Shown here: one piece after another, positions 16,023 to 24,300 of the stretch
How the letters are laid out: every line of letters begins with the position of its first letter
Position numbering within the stretch: the stretch's first letter is position 1
Made by a program: the position numbers and the translations under genes
Origin: Streptomyces graminofaciens
Lineage (GTDB): Bacteria > Actinomycetota > Actinomycetes > Streptomycetales > Streptomycetaceae
Direction: 5' to 3'
Assembly: GCF_030294945.1 (NCBI RefSeq)
Contig: NZ_AP018448.1
Location: 3,224,001-3,288,000, forward strand
Length of the DNA stretch: 64,000 nt
The notes under the pieces: model-generated
The model's database searches: none
What the model was told of the DNA's origin: nothing
Seen by the model: the letters and a program-made list of their open reading frames with translations, nothing else

Positions 16023-17003
16023 TCACTCGGCGTCGTAGCGGACCCGGTGGCACAGCGCCGGCAGCTCGCCCGAGGCGAGTCGTGGCATCACGTCCGGGAG
16101 TTCCCCGAAGGCGCACTCGCCGGTGATGAGCGCGTCGAAGCGGTCGTCGGCGAGGAGTTCGAGGGAGAGGGCGAGCCGGTCGGCGTAGGTACGGCCGGGG
16201 CGGGCGGACGGGGAGACGGTGCCCACCTGGCTGCTGCGGACGGTGAGCCGGCGCGAGTGGAAGGCCTCGCCGAGCGGCAGGGCGACGCGCCGGTCGCCGT
16301 ACCAGCTCAGCTCGATCACCGTGCCCTCGGCGGCCAGCAGTTCGAGCGAGCGCTGCAGTCCCTGTTCGGTGGCGCTGGCGTGCACGACGAGGTCGCACTC
16401 GCCGAGCGCGTCGCCGGGCAGCGCGAAGTCGACGCCCAGGGCGCGGGCGAGGTCGGCGCGCGCGGGGTCGGCGTCGACGAGTTGGACGCGTACGCCGGGG
16501 TGGCGGGCGAGCAGCGCGGCGACCGAGCAGCCGATCATGCCGCCGCCGACGACGGCGATCCGGTCGCCGATGAGGGGCCGGGCGTCCCACAGCGCGTTGA
16601 CGGCGGTCTCGACGGTGCCGGCCAGCATCGCCCGCGCGGCGGGCACGGAGTCGGGGACGACGGTGACCGCGCTCGCCGGGACGACGTACCGGCTCTGGTG
16701 CGGGTACAGGCAGAAGACGGTCCGGCCGACGAGCGCGTCCGGCCCCTCCTCCACCCGGCCGACATTCAGATAGCCGTACTTCACGGGGCCGGGGAACTCG
16801 CCCTCCTGGAAGGGCGCGCGCATGGTGGCGTACTGGTTCTCGGGCACCCCACCTCGGAAGACGAGCGTCTCGGTGCCCCGGCTGACCCCCGAGTACAGGG
16901 CGCGGACGAGGACCTCTCCGTCGGCGGGTCCGGTGAACGACTCCTCGCGGATCTCGCCCCGGCCGGGGGCAGCGAGCCAGAAGGCGAGCGCTGTGTGTTT
17001 CAT
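16023..17003 (-). CDS. Zinc-type MDR alcohol dehydrogenase-like protein
   Basis: 326 residues of the medium-chain dehydrogenase fold. The N-terminal half has VLVRALYSGVSRGTETLVF and GYLNVGRVEEG; the Rossmann motif is AVVGGGMIGCSVAALLARHP near residues 148-167. The usual catalytic Cys-His pair and structural-zinc cysteines are not evident, so it may belong to the BchC-like or dehydratase-like branch. It is cytoplasmic and NAD(P)-linked. It is upstream of and in line with the PTPS-homologue operon and diverges from the CDP-alcohol phosphatidyltransferase gene. Probably it oxidises or reduces an intermediate of this cluster. Confidence 0.8.
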   Translation of the reverse strand: MKHTALAFWLAAPGRGEIREESFTGPADGEVLVRALYSGVSRGTETLVFRGGVPENQYATMRAPFQEGEFPGPVKYGYLNVGRVEEGPDALVGRTVFCLYPHQSRYVVPASAVTVVPDSVPAARAMLAGTVETAVNALWDARPLIGDRIAVVGGGMIGCSVAALLARHPGVRVQLVDADPARADLARALGVDFALPGDALGECDLVVHASATEQGLQRSLELLAAEGTVIELSWYGDRRVALPLGEAFHSRRLTVRSSQVGTVSPSARPGRTYADRLALSLELLADDRFDALITGECAFGELPDVMPRLASGELPALCHRVRYDAE

Positions 17004-17110
17004 ATGCGTCTCCGTGAACGGTCCGGCGATTTGCCACGTACGCAGCGGTGGGAGTCGCGCACACGGTACGCGGCGAAGATCGACTCTGTCACACGTTCGG
17101 AAGGTATGCG
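17004..17110. promoter_or_regulatory. Divergent promoter region
   Basis: 107 bases between the MDR gene (minus) and the CDP-alcohol phosphatidyltransferase gene (plus). It must carry both promoters. I see no convincing palindrome. Confidence 0.4.
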
Positions 17111-17932
17111 GTGGCCCTGATCAACACATACGACGGCCGGCTGTTGCTCTCGGAGACGACCGTGGGCGCCGGTGCCCAGGTGCTGCTCCTCGCCTTCCTG
17201 GGCACGGCGATCGGACTGGGCCCGGCGGGCTGGCTGACCGGGCTGGCCTTCGGGCTCGCCACCTGGGCCGTCCTCAACCGCGCCCTGCTGCGCACCCGGA
17301 CCCGCACCTTCGGCCCCGCCAACCGCGTCACCCTCGGCCGGGCGATACTCGTCGGCGCCGTCACCGCCCTGGTCGCCGACTCCTTCCAGAGCTCGCCGCC
17401 CGTCTCGCTCTTCGTCGGCCTGACCGCCGTGGCCCTGATACTCGACGGCGTCGACGGCAAGGTGGCCCGCCGCACCGGCACCTCGACCGCGCTGGGCGCC
17501 CGCTTCGACATGGAGGTCGACGCGTTCCTGATCCTGGTGCTGAGCGTGTACGTCTCCATGTCGATGGGCCCGTGGGTGCTGCTGATCGGTCTCATGCGGT
17601 ACGTCTTCGTCGCCGCCGCCAAGGTCATGCCGTGGCTGAACGGTTCCCTCCCGCACAGCATGGCCCGCAAGACGGTCGCGGCCGTCCAGGGTGTGTTCCT
17701 GCTGGTCGCCGCCTCCGGTCTGCTGCCGTACACGGCGGGTTTCGGCCTGGTCGCGCTGGCGCTGGGCTCGCTGCTGTGGTCCTTCGGCCGGGACATCGCC
17801 TGGCTGTTCCGGACGCGGGAACAGCGCAGGAGCGAGTGGGCGGCCACGGTGACCGTGGAGGAGACGGTGACCGCGGCCGTGGCCGCCCTGGAGACGGCCG
17901 ACCCGCGCGAGGCGGAACTCGTCCGCAGCTGA
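17111..17932 (+). CDS. CDP-alcohol phosphatidyltransferase
   Basis: 273 residues, membrane-embedded. The complete CDP-OH signature is present: D112-x2-D115-G116-x2-A119-R120-x8-G129-x3-D133-x3-D137. The family moves a phosphoryl-alcohol group between CDP-activated lipid (or CDP-alcohol) and an acceptor, as in phosphatidylinositol phosphate or CDP-sugar-alcohol chemistry. Around six hydrophobic segments surround the motif. GTG 17111 with GGAAGG upstream is preferred over the earlier GTG at 17048. Beside a flippase-like protein and a glycosyltransferase, it hints that the cluster product is lipid-linked. It converges with the next gene with a 3-base gap. Confidence 0.87.
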   Translation: MALINTYDGRLLLSETTVGAGAQVLLLAFLGTAIGLGPAGWLTGLAFGLATWAVLNRALLRTRTRTFGPANRVTLGRAILVGAVTALVADSFQSSPPVSLFVGLTAVALILDGVDGKVARRTGTSTALGARFDMEVDAFLILVLSVYVSMSMGPWVLLIGLMRYVFVAAAKVMPWLNGSLPHSMARKTVAAVQGVFLLVAASGLLPYTAGFGLVALALGSLLWSFGRDIAWLFRTREQRRSEWAATVTVEETVTAAVAALETADPREAELVRS

Positions 17933-17935
17933 GCG

Positions 17936-18910
17936 TCAGTCGGCGTCGCGGACGACCAGGACCAGCTTCCCGGTGGTCCGGTCGCTCTCCCCGTGGGCGT
18001 GCGCCTTGGCCGCCTCGGCGAGCGGGAACGTCGCGTCGATGTGGGCCCGCAGGCGCCCCTGTCCGGCCAGGTCCGCGACGGCCCGCATCCCCGCGTGGTC
18101 GGCCTCGACGAGCAACGCCTCCAGCCGTACGCCCAGTTCGACGGCGCGCTTCGCGTCCTCCTCCAGGCCCATCGGCAGGATCGTGACGAGGGTGCCGCCC
18201 TCGCGCAGGACGTCGAGGGAACGGCTGCGGACCTCGCCCGCGAGGGTGTCCAGGACGACGTCGACGTCCGCGACCGCCTCGGTGAAGTCCGTGGTCCGGT
18301 AGTCGATCAGCTCGTCGGCGCCGAGCTCCCGCAGCAGCTCGTGCTTGCCGGCACTGGCCGTACCGATGACGTACGCGCCGCGCGCCTTGGCGATCTGCAC
18401 GGCCAGGTGCCCCACTCCCCCGGCGGCCGCGTGGATCAGCACCCGCTGCCCCGGCCGTACATCGGCGGTGTCGACGAGCGCCTGGTACGCGGTGAGCGCG
18501 GCCAGCGGCAGCGCGCCGCCCTGGATGTGGTCGATGGCTGCCGGCTTGTGGGCGAAGGACCGGGCCGGGGCCTTGGCGTACTCGGCGTACGCGCCCGCGA
18601 AGTGCGGATACGGCAGCATCCCGAACACCTCGTCGCCCGGCTTGAACAGGGTGACCCCGAGGCCGACCGCCTCGACGACACCGGAGACGTCCCAGCCGAG
18701 CACGGGCAGGGGCTCGGAGTGCCACAGTCCGAAGGCGCGGTTCTTCCAGTCGGTGGGGTTCACTCCGGCCGCGTGGACCCGGACGAGGATCTCGCTCATA
18801 CCGGGGACGGGACGCGGCAGTTCGGCCTCGCGCAGGACGTCGGGGCCGCCGAAGGCGTCCTGGGTCATCGCTCGCATGCCGGTGGTCTTGTCTTCGCTGG
18901 TCTCGGTCAT
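17936..18910 (-). CDS. NADP-dependent quinone oxidoreductase-like MDR
   Basis: 324 residues. The zinc-free quinone-oxidoreductase type of the MDR family is shown by AAGVNPTDWKNR, the nucleotide motif AAAGGVGHLAVQIAKARGA, and the C-terminal HGESDRTTGKLVLVV. It reduces quinones or enones with NADPH in the cytoplasm. It diverges from a GlxA-type regulator across a short palindrome, so that regulator likely controls it. This regulator/oxidoreductase pair is common in Streptomyces as a response to reactive electrophiles. Confidence 0.87.
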   Translation of the reverse strand: MTETSEDKTTGMRAMTQDAFGGPDVLREAELPRPVPGMSEILVRVHAAGVNPTDWKNRAFGLWHSEPLPVLGWDVSGVVEAVGLGVTLFKPGDEVFGMLPYPHFAGAYAEYAKAPARSFAHKPAAIDHIQGGALPLAALTAYQALVDTADVRPGQRVLIHAAAGGVGHLAVQIAKARGAYVIGTASAGKHELLRELGADELIDYRTTDFTEAVADVDVVLDTLAGEVRSRSLDVLREGGTLVTILPMGLEEDAKRAVELGVRLEALLVEADHAGMRAVADLAGQGRLRAHIDATFPLAEAAKAHAHGESDRTTGKLVLVVRDAD

Positions 18911-18945
18911 GACGTCCAGCCTGCCGAGGGCCGACGATCACGACA

Positions 18946-18961
18946 ATGGCAGGATGGCCAT
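18946..18961. promoter_or_regulatory. Palindrome ATGGC-N6-GCCAT, likely GlxA-type operator
   Basis: An inverted repeat with 5-bp arms (ATGGC 18946-18950, GCCAT 18957-18961) between the divergent oxidoreductase and AraC-family genes. It resembles sites used by AraC/AdpA-like regulators. It also covers an alternative ATG of the regulator gene. Confidence 0.5.
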
Positions 18962-18992
18962 CATTCGATGGGATCGTGCCACACTGGCTTTC

Positions 18993-19958
18993 GTGACCTC
19001 TCCGCATCGCGTGGCCGTCCTCGCCCTCGACGGCGTGTACCCCTTCGAACTGGGCATGCCGAGCCGGATCTTCGGCGCGACCGACGGACTGTACGAGGTG
19101 CTGACGTGCACGGTCGACGGCCGCCCGGCGCGTACGTCCGCCGACTTCGCGGTCGCGGTCGACCACGGCCCCGAGGTGCTGGCCACGGCCGACACGGTGG
19201 TGATCGTGTCGTTCGGCCCGGCCCTCACGGCGGTCGAGTACGTCACGCCCGAGCTGCCGGAGCCCGTGGCGGCGGCGCTCGCGTCGATCCGGCCGGGCAC
19301 GCGGCTGGTGTCCATCTGCACCGGCGCGCTGGTGCTGGCCGCGGCGGGTCTGCTGGACGGCCGACCAGCCACCACGCACTGGGGCGTGGCCGAGCAGTTC
19401 CGCCGCCGTTTCCCGAAGGTCGAGCTGGACCCGGACGTACTGTTCGTCGACGACGGCGACATCCTCACCTCTGCCGGCGCCGCCTCCGGCATCGACGTGT
19501 GCCTGCACCTCGTCCGCAGGGACCACGGCAGCGAGATCGCCAACCGGGTGGCCCGGCGGTGCGTGGTCCCGCCGTGGCGGGAGGGCGGCCAGGCCCAGTA
19601 CATCGAGCAGCCGGTGCCGCAGACCCCGGAGCAGGGCACGGCGGCCACCCGGCAGTGGGCGCTCGAACACCTCGACGCGCCCCTCACCCTCGCGGACCTC
19701 GCCGGGCACGCCCGGATGAGCCTGCGCACGTTCGCCCGCCGCTTCAACGACGAGGTCGGCATGAGCCCCGGCCGCTGGATCGTCCAGCAGCGGGTGGCCC
19801 GCGCCCGGCACCTCCTGGAGTCCAGCGATCTCCCGGTCGACGAGATCGCCGGCCGCGTCGGCTTCGGCACGGGCACGTCCCTGCGCCAGCACCTGCACGC
19901 GGCGATCGGGGTGTCGCCGCTGACGTACCGGCGCACCTTCCGGGCCGCCGAACACTGA
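18993..19958 (+). CDS. GlxA-family AraC-type regulator
   Basis: 321 residues. The N-terminal DJ-1/PfpI-like domain starts HRVAVLALDGVYPFELGMPS and has the nucleophile-elbow Cys in LVSICTGALVLAAAG. The C-terminal AraC double helix-turn-helix contains LTLADLAGHARMSLRTFARR and VDEIAGRVGFGTGTSLRQHL. GTG 18993 places the start just before the family's first strand and outside the palindrome; ATG 18954 is the alternative. It most likely regulates the divergent oxidoreductase and itself. Confidence 0.88.
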   Translation: MTSPHRVAVLALDGVYPFELGMPSRIFGATDGLYEVLTCTVDGRPARTSADFAVAVDHGPEVLATADTVVIVSFGPALTAVEYVTPELPEPVAAALASIRPGTRLVSICTGALVLAAAGLLDGRPATTHWGVAEQFRRRFPKVELDPDVLFVDDGDILTSAGAASGIDVCLHLVRRDHGSEIANRVARRCVVPPWREGGQAQYIEQPVPQTPEQGTAATRQWALEHLDAPLTLADLAGHARMSLRTFARRFNDEVGMSPGRWIVQQRVARARHLLESSDLPVDEIAGRVGFGTGTSLRQHLHAAIGVSPLTYRRTFRAAEH

Positions 19959-19966
19959 GCCGACGG

Positions 19967-20998
19967 CTACGACATCATCCCGGGCGGCATGTTGTACGGC
20001 GTCACCACCTGGATGGCCGAGGGCAGGAACGGGCCCTCGTCCGGCAGGGCGTGGTGGGCGCGCATGATGGTCTGGCAGGCGCGGCGCACGTCCTGGCGCA
20101 GGTCGTGGTGGAGCACCGCGGAGAGGCGGTGCTCGCGCAGCAGCCGGGTGTTGTCCTGGTCCAGGTCGTGCGCGACGAAGACCTGCGGCCGGCGGCCGAG
20201 CGCGGTGAAGGCGTCGAGGGTCGCGGTGTTGCCACCGCCGATGGAGTACACGGCGCCGATGTCCCGCTCCCTCCTCAGCGCGTCGAGGACGAGGTCCCGC
20301 TGGGTGGCATCGAGTCCGTCGCTGTCGGTGACCTCGACGAGGGCGCGCCCCGGCTCGGCGGCCCGCATGGCGCTGCGGAAGCCCATCTCGCGCTCCTCCT
20401 CGTTGCGGTAGAAGCCGCGGCTGATCGTCACGAGCACGGCACCGGGCCGGCCGCCGAGCCACTCCCTGAGCAGATACGCGGCGGTCGTCCCGGCGGCCCG
20501 GTTGTCGATGCCGACGTACGCGCAACGCGGGCTGCTCGGCAGGTCGGTGACGAAGGTGACCACGGGGATGCCGGCCGCGACGAGCCGTTCGACGGCGGCG
20601 CTGACCTCGGGCACGTCGGGCGCCTTGAGGATCACGCCCTGCGAGCCGCGCCGGGCGATCCGGTCGAGGACCTTGACCATGTCCGCGGCGGAGCCGGTCT
20701 CCCGGAAGTGGAACCGTGAGCGCAGGACCGCCGGGTGCAGCGACGGCAGCTCCGCCTCCAGCGCCTCCCGGACGGCGGTCGAGAACCGGTCGGGGCTCTG
20801 CATCACGATGTCGACCATGAACGTACGGCCGCCGATGCGCACCTGGGTCCGCTGCCGGTCCAGGTCCTTGACCGCCTGCTCGACCTCGCGGGCGGTGCTC
20901 GCCCGTACCCCGCCCCTGCCGTTGAGGACCCGGTCGACCGTGGCCTGGCTCAAACCGGCCTGCCGGGCGATCTCGCGGATCGTGTACGGGTGTCCCAT
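19967..20998 (-). CDS. LacI-family repressor
   Basis: 343 residues. The N-terminal helix-turn-helix is YTIREIARQAGLSQATVDRV followed by the hinge helix. The rest is a periplasmic-binding-protein-like sugar-binding domain (GVILKAPDVPEVSAAVERLV, AYVGIDNRAAGTTAAYLL). It diverges from the PhyH-SDR-Gfo/Idh genes and so probably represses them, with a sugar or cyclitol as inducer. It converges with the GlxA-type gene with only 8 bases between. Confidence 0.88.
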   Translation of the reverse strand: MGHPYTIREIARQAGLSQATVDRVLNGRGGVRASTAREVEQAVKDLDRQRTQVRIGGRTFMVDIVMQSPDRFSTAVREALEAELPSLHPAVLRSRFHFRETGSAADMVKVLDRIARRGSQGVILKAPDVPEVSAAVERLVAAGIPVVTFVTDLPSSPRCAYVGIDNRAAGTTAAYLLREWLGGRPGAVLVTISRGFYRNEEEREMGFRSAMRAAEPGRALVEVTDSDGLDATQRDLVLDALRRERDIGAVYSIGGGNTATLDAFTALGRRPQVFVAHDLDQDNTRLLREHRLSAVLHHDLRQDVRRACQTIMRAHHALPDEGPFLPSAIQVVTPYNMPPGMMS

Positions 20999-21120
20999 GG
21001 TGGAGTCCTGTGGTCGGGGCCGGATGCGGTTTGAAGGGTTTTTGATGGTTCACTGCGGGTTGATTGAGGGGCCCCGCGCCTCAAGACTGGCAGAGACGAC
21101 GGCGGGACGAAAGGACGGCC
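20999..21120. promoter_or_regulatory. Divergent LacI/PhyH promoter region
   Basis: 122 bases between divergent starts. An AT-richer stretch (21031-21070) is the probable promoter and operator zone. I see no perfect palindrome of the usual LacI kind. Confidence 0.4.
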
Positions 21121-22287
21121 ATGGCCCTCAACGCGGCGGGCACGCAGACGTGGCTCTGCGAGGCGGACTGCGACCTCGACGCGTTCCGCACCCTGGTCGA
21201 GACCGCCACCGAGCCCCGGGACCACCCGTACGCGGAAGGTGTCGAGCAGAACGTCCTCGTGTACGACAGTGAGCGGCTGCGCGCCGAGCCGGACCGCCGG
21301 GAGGTCCAGGCGGACCTCGTCCGGGCGCTCCTCGACGGCCCCGGTGTGGTGGTCCTCAAGCGGGCCTTCCCGGACCCCGGTGTCGTGGACGCCATGTCGG
21401 ACGCCTTCCGCACCCTGATCGAGGAGGAGCGCGCGGCGGGTACGGCCCGCGGCGACCACTTCGCGAAGCCCGGCGCCAACGACCGGGTGTGGAACGCCCA
21501 GGAGAAGGCGGCCGTACGCGCCCCGGAGGCGTTCGTCGACTACTACGCCAACGACATGCTGGCGCTGGTCTCCGAGGCGTGGCTCGGCCCCGGTTACCAA
21601 GTGACCTCGCAGGTCAACGTGGTCAACCCGGGCGGCGCGGCGCAGAGCGCGCACCGCGACTACCACCTGGGGTTCCTGAGCCAGGAGCAGGCGGCCGGGT
21701 ACCCGGCGCACGTCCACCGTCTCTCCCCCGTGCTGACTTTGCAGGGCGCGGTGGCCCACTGCGACATGCCCGTGGAGTCGGGGCCGACGCTGTTCCTGCC
21801 GCACTCTCAGAAGTTCGAGCCCGGCTATCTGGCCTGGCGCCTGCCGCGGTTCATCGACCACTTCGACGCCCACCACGTCCAGCTTCCTCTGGAGAAGGGC
21901 GACGCGGTCTTCTTCAACCCCGCGCTGTTCCACGCCGCGGGGCACAACCGCTCGACCGACATCAGGCGGATGGCGAACCTGCTCCAGATCTCCTCCGCGT
22001 TCGGCCGGGCCATGGAGACCGTGGACCGCGAGGCGATGGCGAACGCGGTGTTCCCGGTGCTGGCCGCGCGCCGGGACGCGGGCGCCGACGAGGACTGGCT
22101 GCGGCGCGTGGTGGCCACGACCGCCGAGGGCTACGCCTTCCCGACCGACCTGGACCTCGACCCGCCGGTCGGCGGCCTGGCCCCGCCGTCCCAGGCGGAC
22201 ACCGTGTGGCAGTCGCTGACGGCGGGCTGGAGCCCGGAGCGGCTGCGCGAGGCGCTGCGGGCGGGCGCGGAACGCCGCCGGTCCTGA
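21121..22287 (+). CDS. Phytanoyl-CoA dioxygenase (PhyH)-family protein
   Basis: 388 residues, an Fe(II)/2-oxoglutarate-dependent oxygenase fold. The metal triad is likely the His and Asp of SAHRDYHLGF near residue 179 plus a distal His in FHAAGHNRSTDIRR, where the Arg would bind 2-oxoglutarate. DMPVESGPTLFLPHSQKF is characteristic. Related proteins hydroxylate small molecules. ATG 21121 has GAAAGGA upstream. It opens an operon with an SDR and a Gfo/Idh dehydrogenase, consistent with oxidative breakdown of a sugar-like compound. Confidence 0.87.
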   Translation: MALNAAGTQTWLCEADCDLDAFRTLVETATEPRDHPYAEGVEQNVLVYDSERLRAEPDRREVQADLVRALLDGPGVVVLKRAFPDPGVVDAMSDAFRTLIEEERAAGTARGDHFAKPGANDRVWNAQEKAAVRAPEAFVDYYANDMLALVSEAWLGPGYQVTSQVNVVNPGGAAQSAHRDYHLGFLSQEQAAGYPAHVHRLSPVLTLQGAVAHCDMPVESGPTLFLPHSQKFEPGYLAWRLPRFIDHFDAHHVQLPLEKGDAVFFNPALFHAAGHNRSTDIRRMANLLQISSAFGRAMETVDREAMANAVFPVLAARRDAGADEDWLRRVVATTAEGYAFPTDLDLDPPVGGLAPPSQADTVWQSLTAGWSPERLREALRAGAERRRS

Positions 22288-22364
22288 CGCGTACCTACTC
22301 GAACTACTCGAACCCGAGCCGGCCCGACACGTACCTGCTCGAACCTGGAAGGAAGCACGTACCG

Positions 22365-23126
22365 ATGGCACTCCTGGAGGACAAGGTCGTCCTCGTCAAC
22401 GGCGGCAGCCAGGGCGTGGGCGCCGGCATCGTGCGGGCGGCCCTGCGCGAGGGCGCGACCGTCGCCTTCACGGGCCGCCGCGCGGAGCTCGGCGAGAAAC
22501 TGGCGGCCGACACCGGCGCCACCTTCGTGCAGGCGGACCTCTCGGACCCGGCGCAGGTGCGGGCGAGCGTCGAGCGCGTCATCGGCGTACACGGCCGGAT
22601 CGACTCCCTGGTGAACGCGGCCGGTCTGACCTCCCGTGGCTCGCTGCTCGACACGACACCCGAGGTGTTCGACGCGCACATCGCGATCAATCTGCGGGCC
22701 CCGTTCTTCGCGATGCAGGCGACGGTGGAACACCTCGTCGCCCGCAAGGCGCCCGGCACGATCGTCAACATCGGCTCGAACTGCGCGCACGGCGGCCCGC
22801 CCCACCTGGCACCGTACTCCGCCGCCAAGGCCGGTCTCGCGGGCCTGACCCGCAACGCGGCCCACGCCCACCGCTGGGACCGGATCCGCATCAACGACCT
22901 CAACATCGGCTGGACGGAGACCGAGGGCGAGGACGCCATCCAGCGGGAGTTCCACGGGGCGGGCGACGACTGGCGCGAGAAGGCTGCCGATGCGCTGCCC
23001 ATGGGCAAGCTCGGCCAGGTCGACGAGATCGCGGACTTCGTGGTCTTCCTGCTCTCGGAGCGGAGCGGCGTGGTGACGGGTTCGGTGATCGACTGGGACC
23101 AGAACGTGATGGGCACGACGGACTGA
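22365..23126 (+). CDS. Short-chain dehydrogenase/reductase
   Basis: 253 residues of the classical SDR family. The cofactor loop is LVNGGSQGVGAG (residues about 10-21), N-A-A-G follows, and the catalytic pair is Y151-x3-K155 in PYSAAKAG. DWDQNVMG near the end is typical of sugar-acting SDRs. The longer frame runs through the PhyH gene in another phase and is not real. ATG 22365 has GGAAGGAAG upstream. It probably oxidises the PhyH product or a sugar hydroxyl. Confidence 0.88.
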   Translation: MALLEDKVVLVNGGSQGVGAGIVRAALREGATVAFTGRRAELGEKLAADTGATFVQADLSDPAQVRASVERVIGVHGRIDSLVNAAGLTSRGSLLDTTPEVFDAHIAINLRAPFFAMQATVEHLVARKAPGTIVNIGSNCAHGGPPHLAPYSAAKAGLAGLTRNAAHAHRWDRIRINDLNIGWTETEGEDAIQREFHGAGDDWREKAADALPMGKLGQVDEIADFVVFLLSERSGVVTGSVIDWDQNVMGTTD

Positions 23127-23186
23127 CAGCCGCACCCGTCGTCCATACGGACCCTCCTGTTTTGCACATCTGAAAGGGACAAGTTC

Positions 23187-24200
23187 ATGCGCATTGGCAT
23201 CTTGGGGCTGGGCCGTATCGGCGCCTTCCACGCCGGGACGCTCGCGGGCCTCGACGTGGTCGAGCAGTTGGTGGTCTCCGACCCGGTGGCCGCTGCCGCC
23301 GAGGCCGCCGCGGAGAAGTTCGGCGCGACGGTGGCCGACTCCCCCGAGGCGGTGTTCGCCTCCGGTATCGACGGCGTCGTGGTGACGGCGGCGACGGACG
23401 CGCACCCCGGGCTGATCCTCGCCGCGGTCGAGGCGGGCATCCCGGTGTTCTGCGAGAAGCCGGTGGCGAAGACCATCGAGGAGAGCCTCGCGGTCCTGCG
23501 CGCCGTCGAGAACAGTGACGTGCAGGTCCAGATCGGCTTCAACCGCCGCTTCGACGCGGGCTGTGTGGCCGCGCGCGACGCCTTCCTGTCGGGCGAGCTG
23601 GGCCAACTGCACACCGTGCGGTCGACGACTCTGGACCCGGCCCCGCCGCCGGCGGCCTACGTGGCGGTGTCGGGCGGCATCTTCCGGGACTGCGCGGTGC
23701 ACGACTTCGACATCGTGCGCTGGGTGACGGGCCGGGAGGTCGTCGAGGTGTACGCGACGGGTGGCAACAAGGGCGCGGACTACATCAAGGAGGCCGGTGA
23801 CGTCGACACGGCGTCCGCCCTCCTCACCTTCGACGACGGCACGATCGGTGTCGTCTCCAACACCCGTCACAACGCGCGCGGTTACGACGTCCGTCTGGAG
23901 GTGCACGGCATGAAGGACAGCATCGCCGCGGGCCTCGACACCCAGCTCCCGCTCCGCTCCGCCGAGCCGGGCGTCACGTTCCCCTCGGGCCCCCCGCACA
24001 ACTTCTTCATGGACCGCTTCGCCCCCGCCTACCGCGCCGAACTCACCGCCTTCACCGAGGTCGTCGCCGGCACCCGCACATCCCCCTGCACGGTCGCCGA
24101 CGCGATCGAGGCGAGCTGGATCGCGGAGGCGGCGACCTTGTCGGTGGCGGAGGGACGGCCGGTGCGGCTGGAGGAGGTGCGCAAGGCGGCGTCCGCCTAG
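23187..24200 (+). CDS. Gfo/Idh/MocA-family dehydrogenase, inositol 2-dehydrogenase-like
   Basis: 337 residues. The Rossmann loop is GILGLGRIGAFHAGTLA, the family signature is FCEKPVAKT with its catalytic Lys, and QIGFNRRFDAGCVAARD and DCAVHDFDIVRWVTGRE match myo-inositol 2-dehydrogenases (IolG). It oxidises a polyol or sugar with NAD(P). ATG 23187 has GAAAGGGACAAG upstream. It ends the operon, and its TAG is part of a strong hairpin. An inositol-like substrate fits the LacI control, but other sugars are possible. Confidence 0.87.
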   Translation: MRIGILGLGRIGAFHAGTLAGLDVVEQLVVSDPVAAAAEAAAEKFGATVADSPEAVFASGIDGVVVTAATDAHPGLILAAVEAGIPVFCEKPVAKTIEESLAVLRAVENSDVQVQIGFNRRFDAGCVAARDAFLSGELGQLHTVRSTTLDPAPPPAAYVAVSGGIFRDCAVHDFDIVRWVTGREVVEVYATGGNKGADYIKEAGDVDTASALLTFDDGTIGVVSNTRHNARGYDVRLEVHGMKDSIAAGLDTQLPLRSAEPGVTFPSGPPHNFFMDRFAPAYRAELTAFTEVVAGTRTSPCTVADAIEASWIAEAATLSVAEGRPVRLEEVRKAASA

Positions 24201-24223
24201 GGCCTGTCGTCACGACAGGCCCT
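24199..24223 (+). terminator. Strong hairpin overlapping the stop codon
   Basis: A perfect 12-bp inverted repeat AGGGCCTGTCGT-C-ACGACAGGCCCT that begins within the TAG stop of the Gfo/Idh gene. Confidence 0.75.
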
Positions 24224-24240
24224 GGAGGGCTACAAACGCG

Positions 24241-24281
24241 CTCGTGCCGGCGACCGTCCCCCTGGCGGTCACCGGCACGAG
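24241..24281. terminator. Long bidirectional hairpin
   Basis: Arms CTCGTGCCGG and CCGGCACGAG (24241-24250, 24272-24281), continued after one mismatch by GACCG/CGGTC. It separates the converging Gfo/Idh and NlpC/P60 genes. Confidence 0.75.
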
Positions 24282-24300
24282 AGTCCTCACGGCGTGGGTG

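Noticed and set aside
17625..21053. 1142-codon minus-strand frame spanning four genes
   Set aside because: Runs across both strands' real genes in a wrong phase and has shadow-like composition; the genes within have clear domains and starts.
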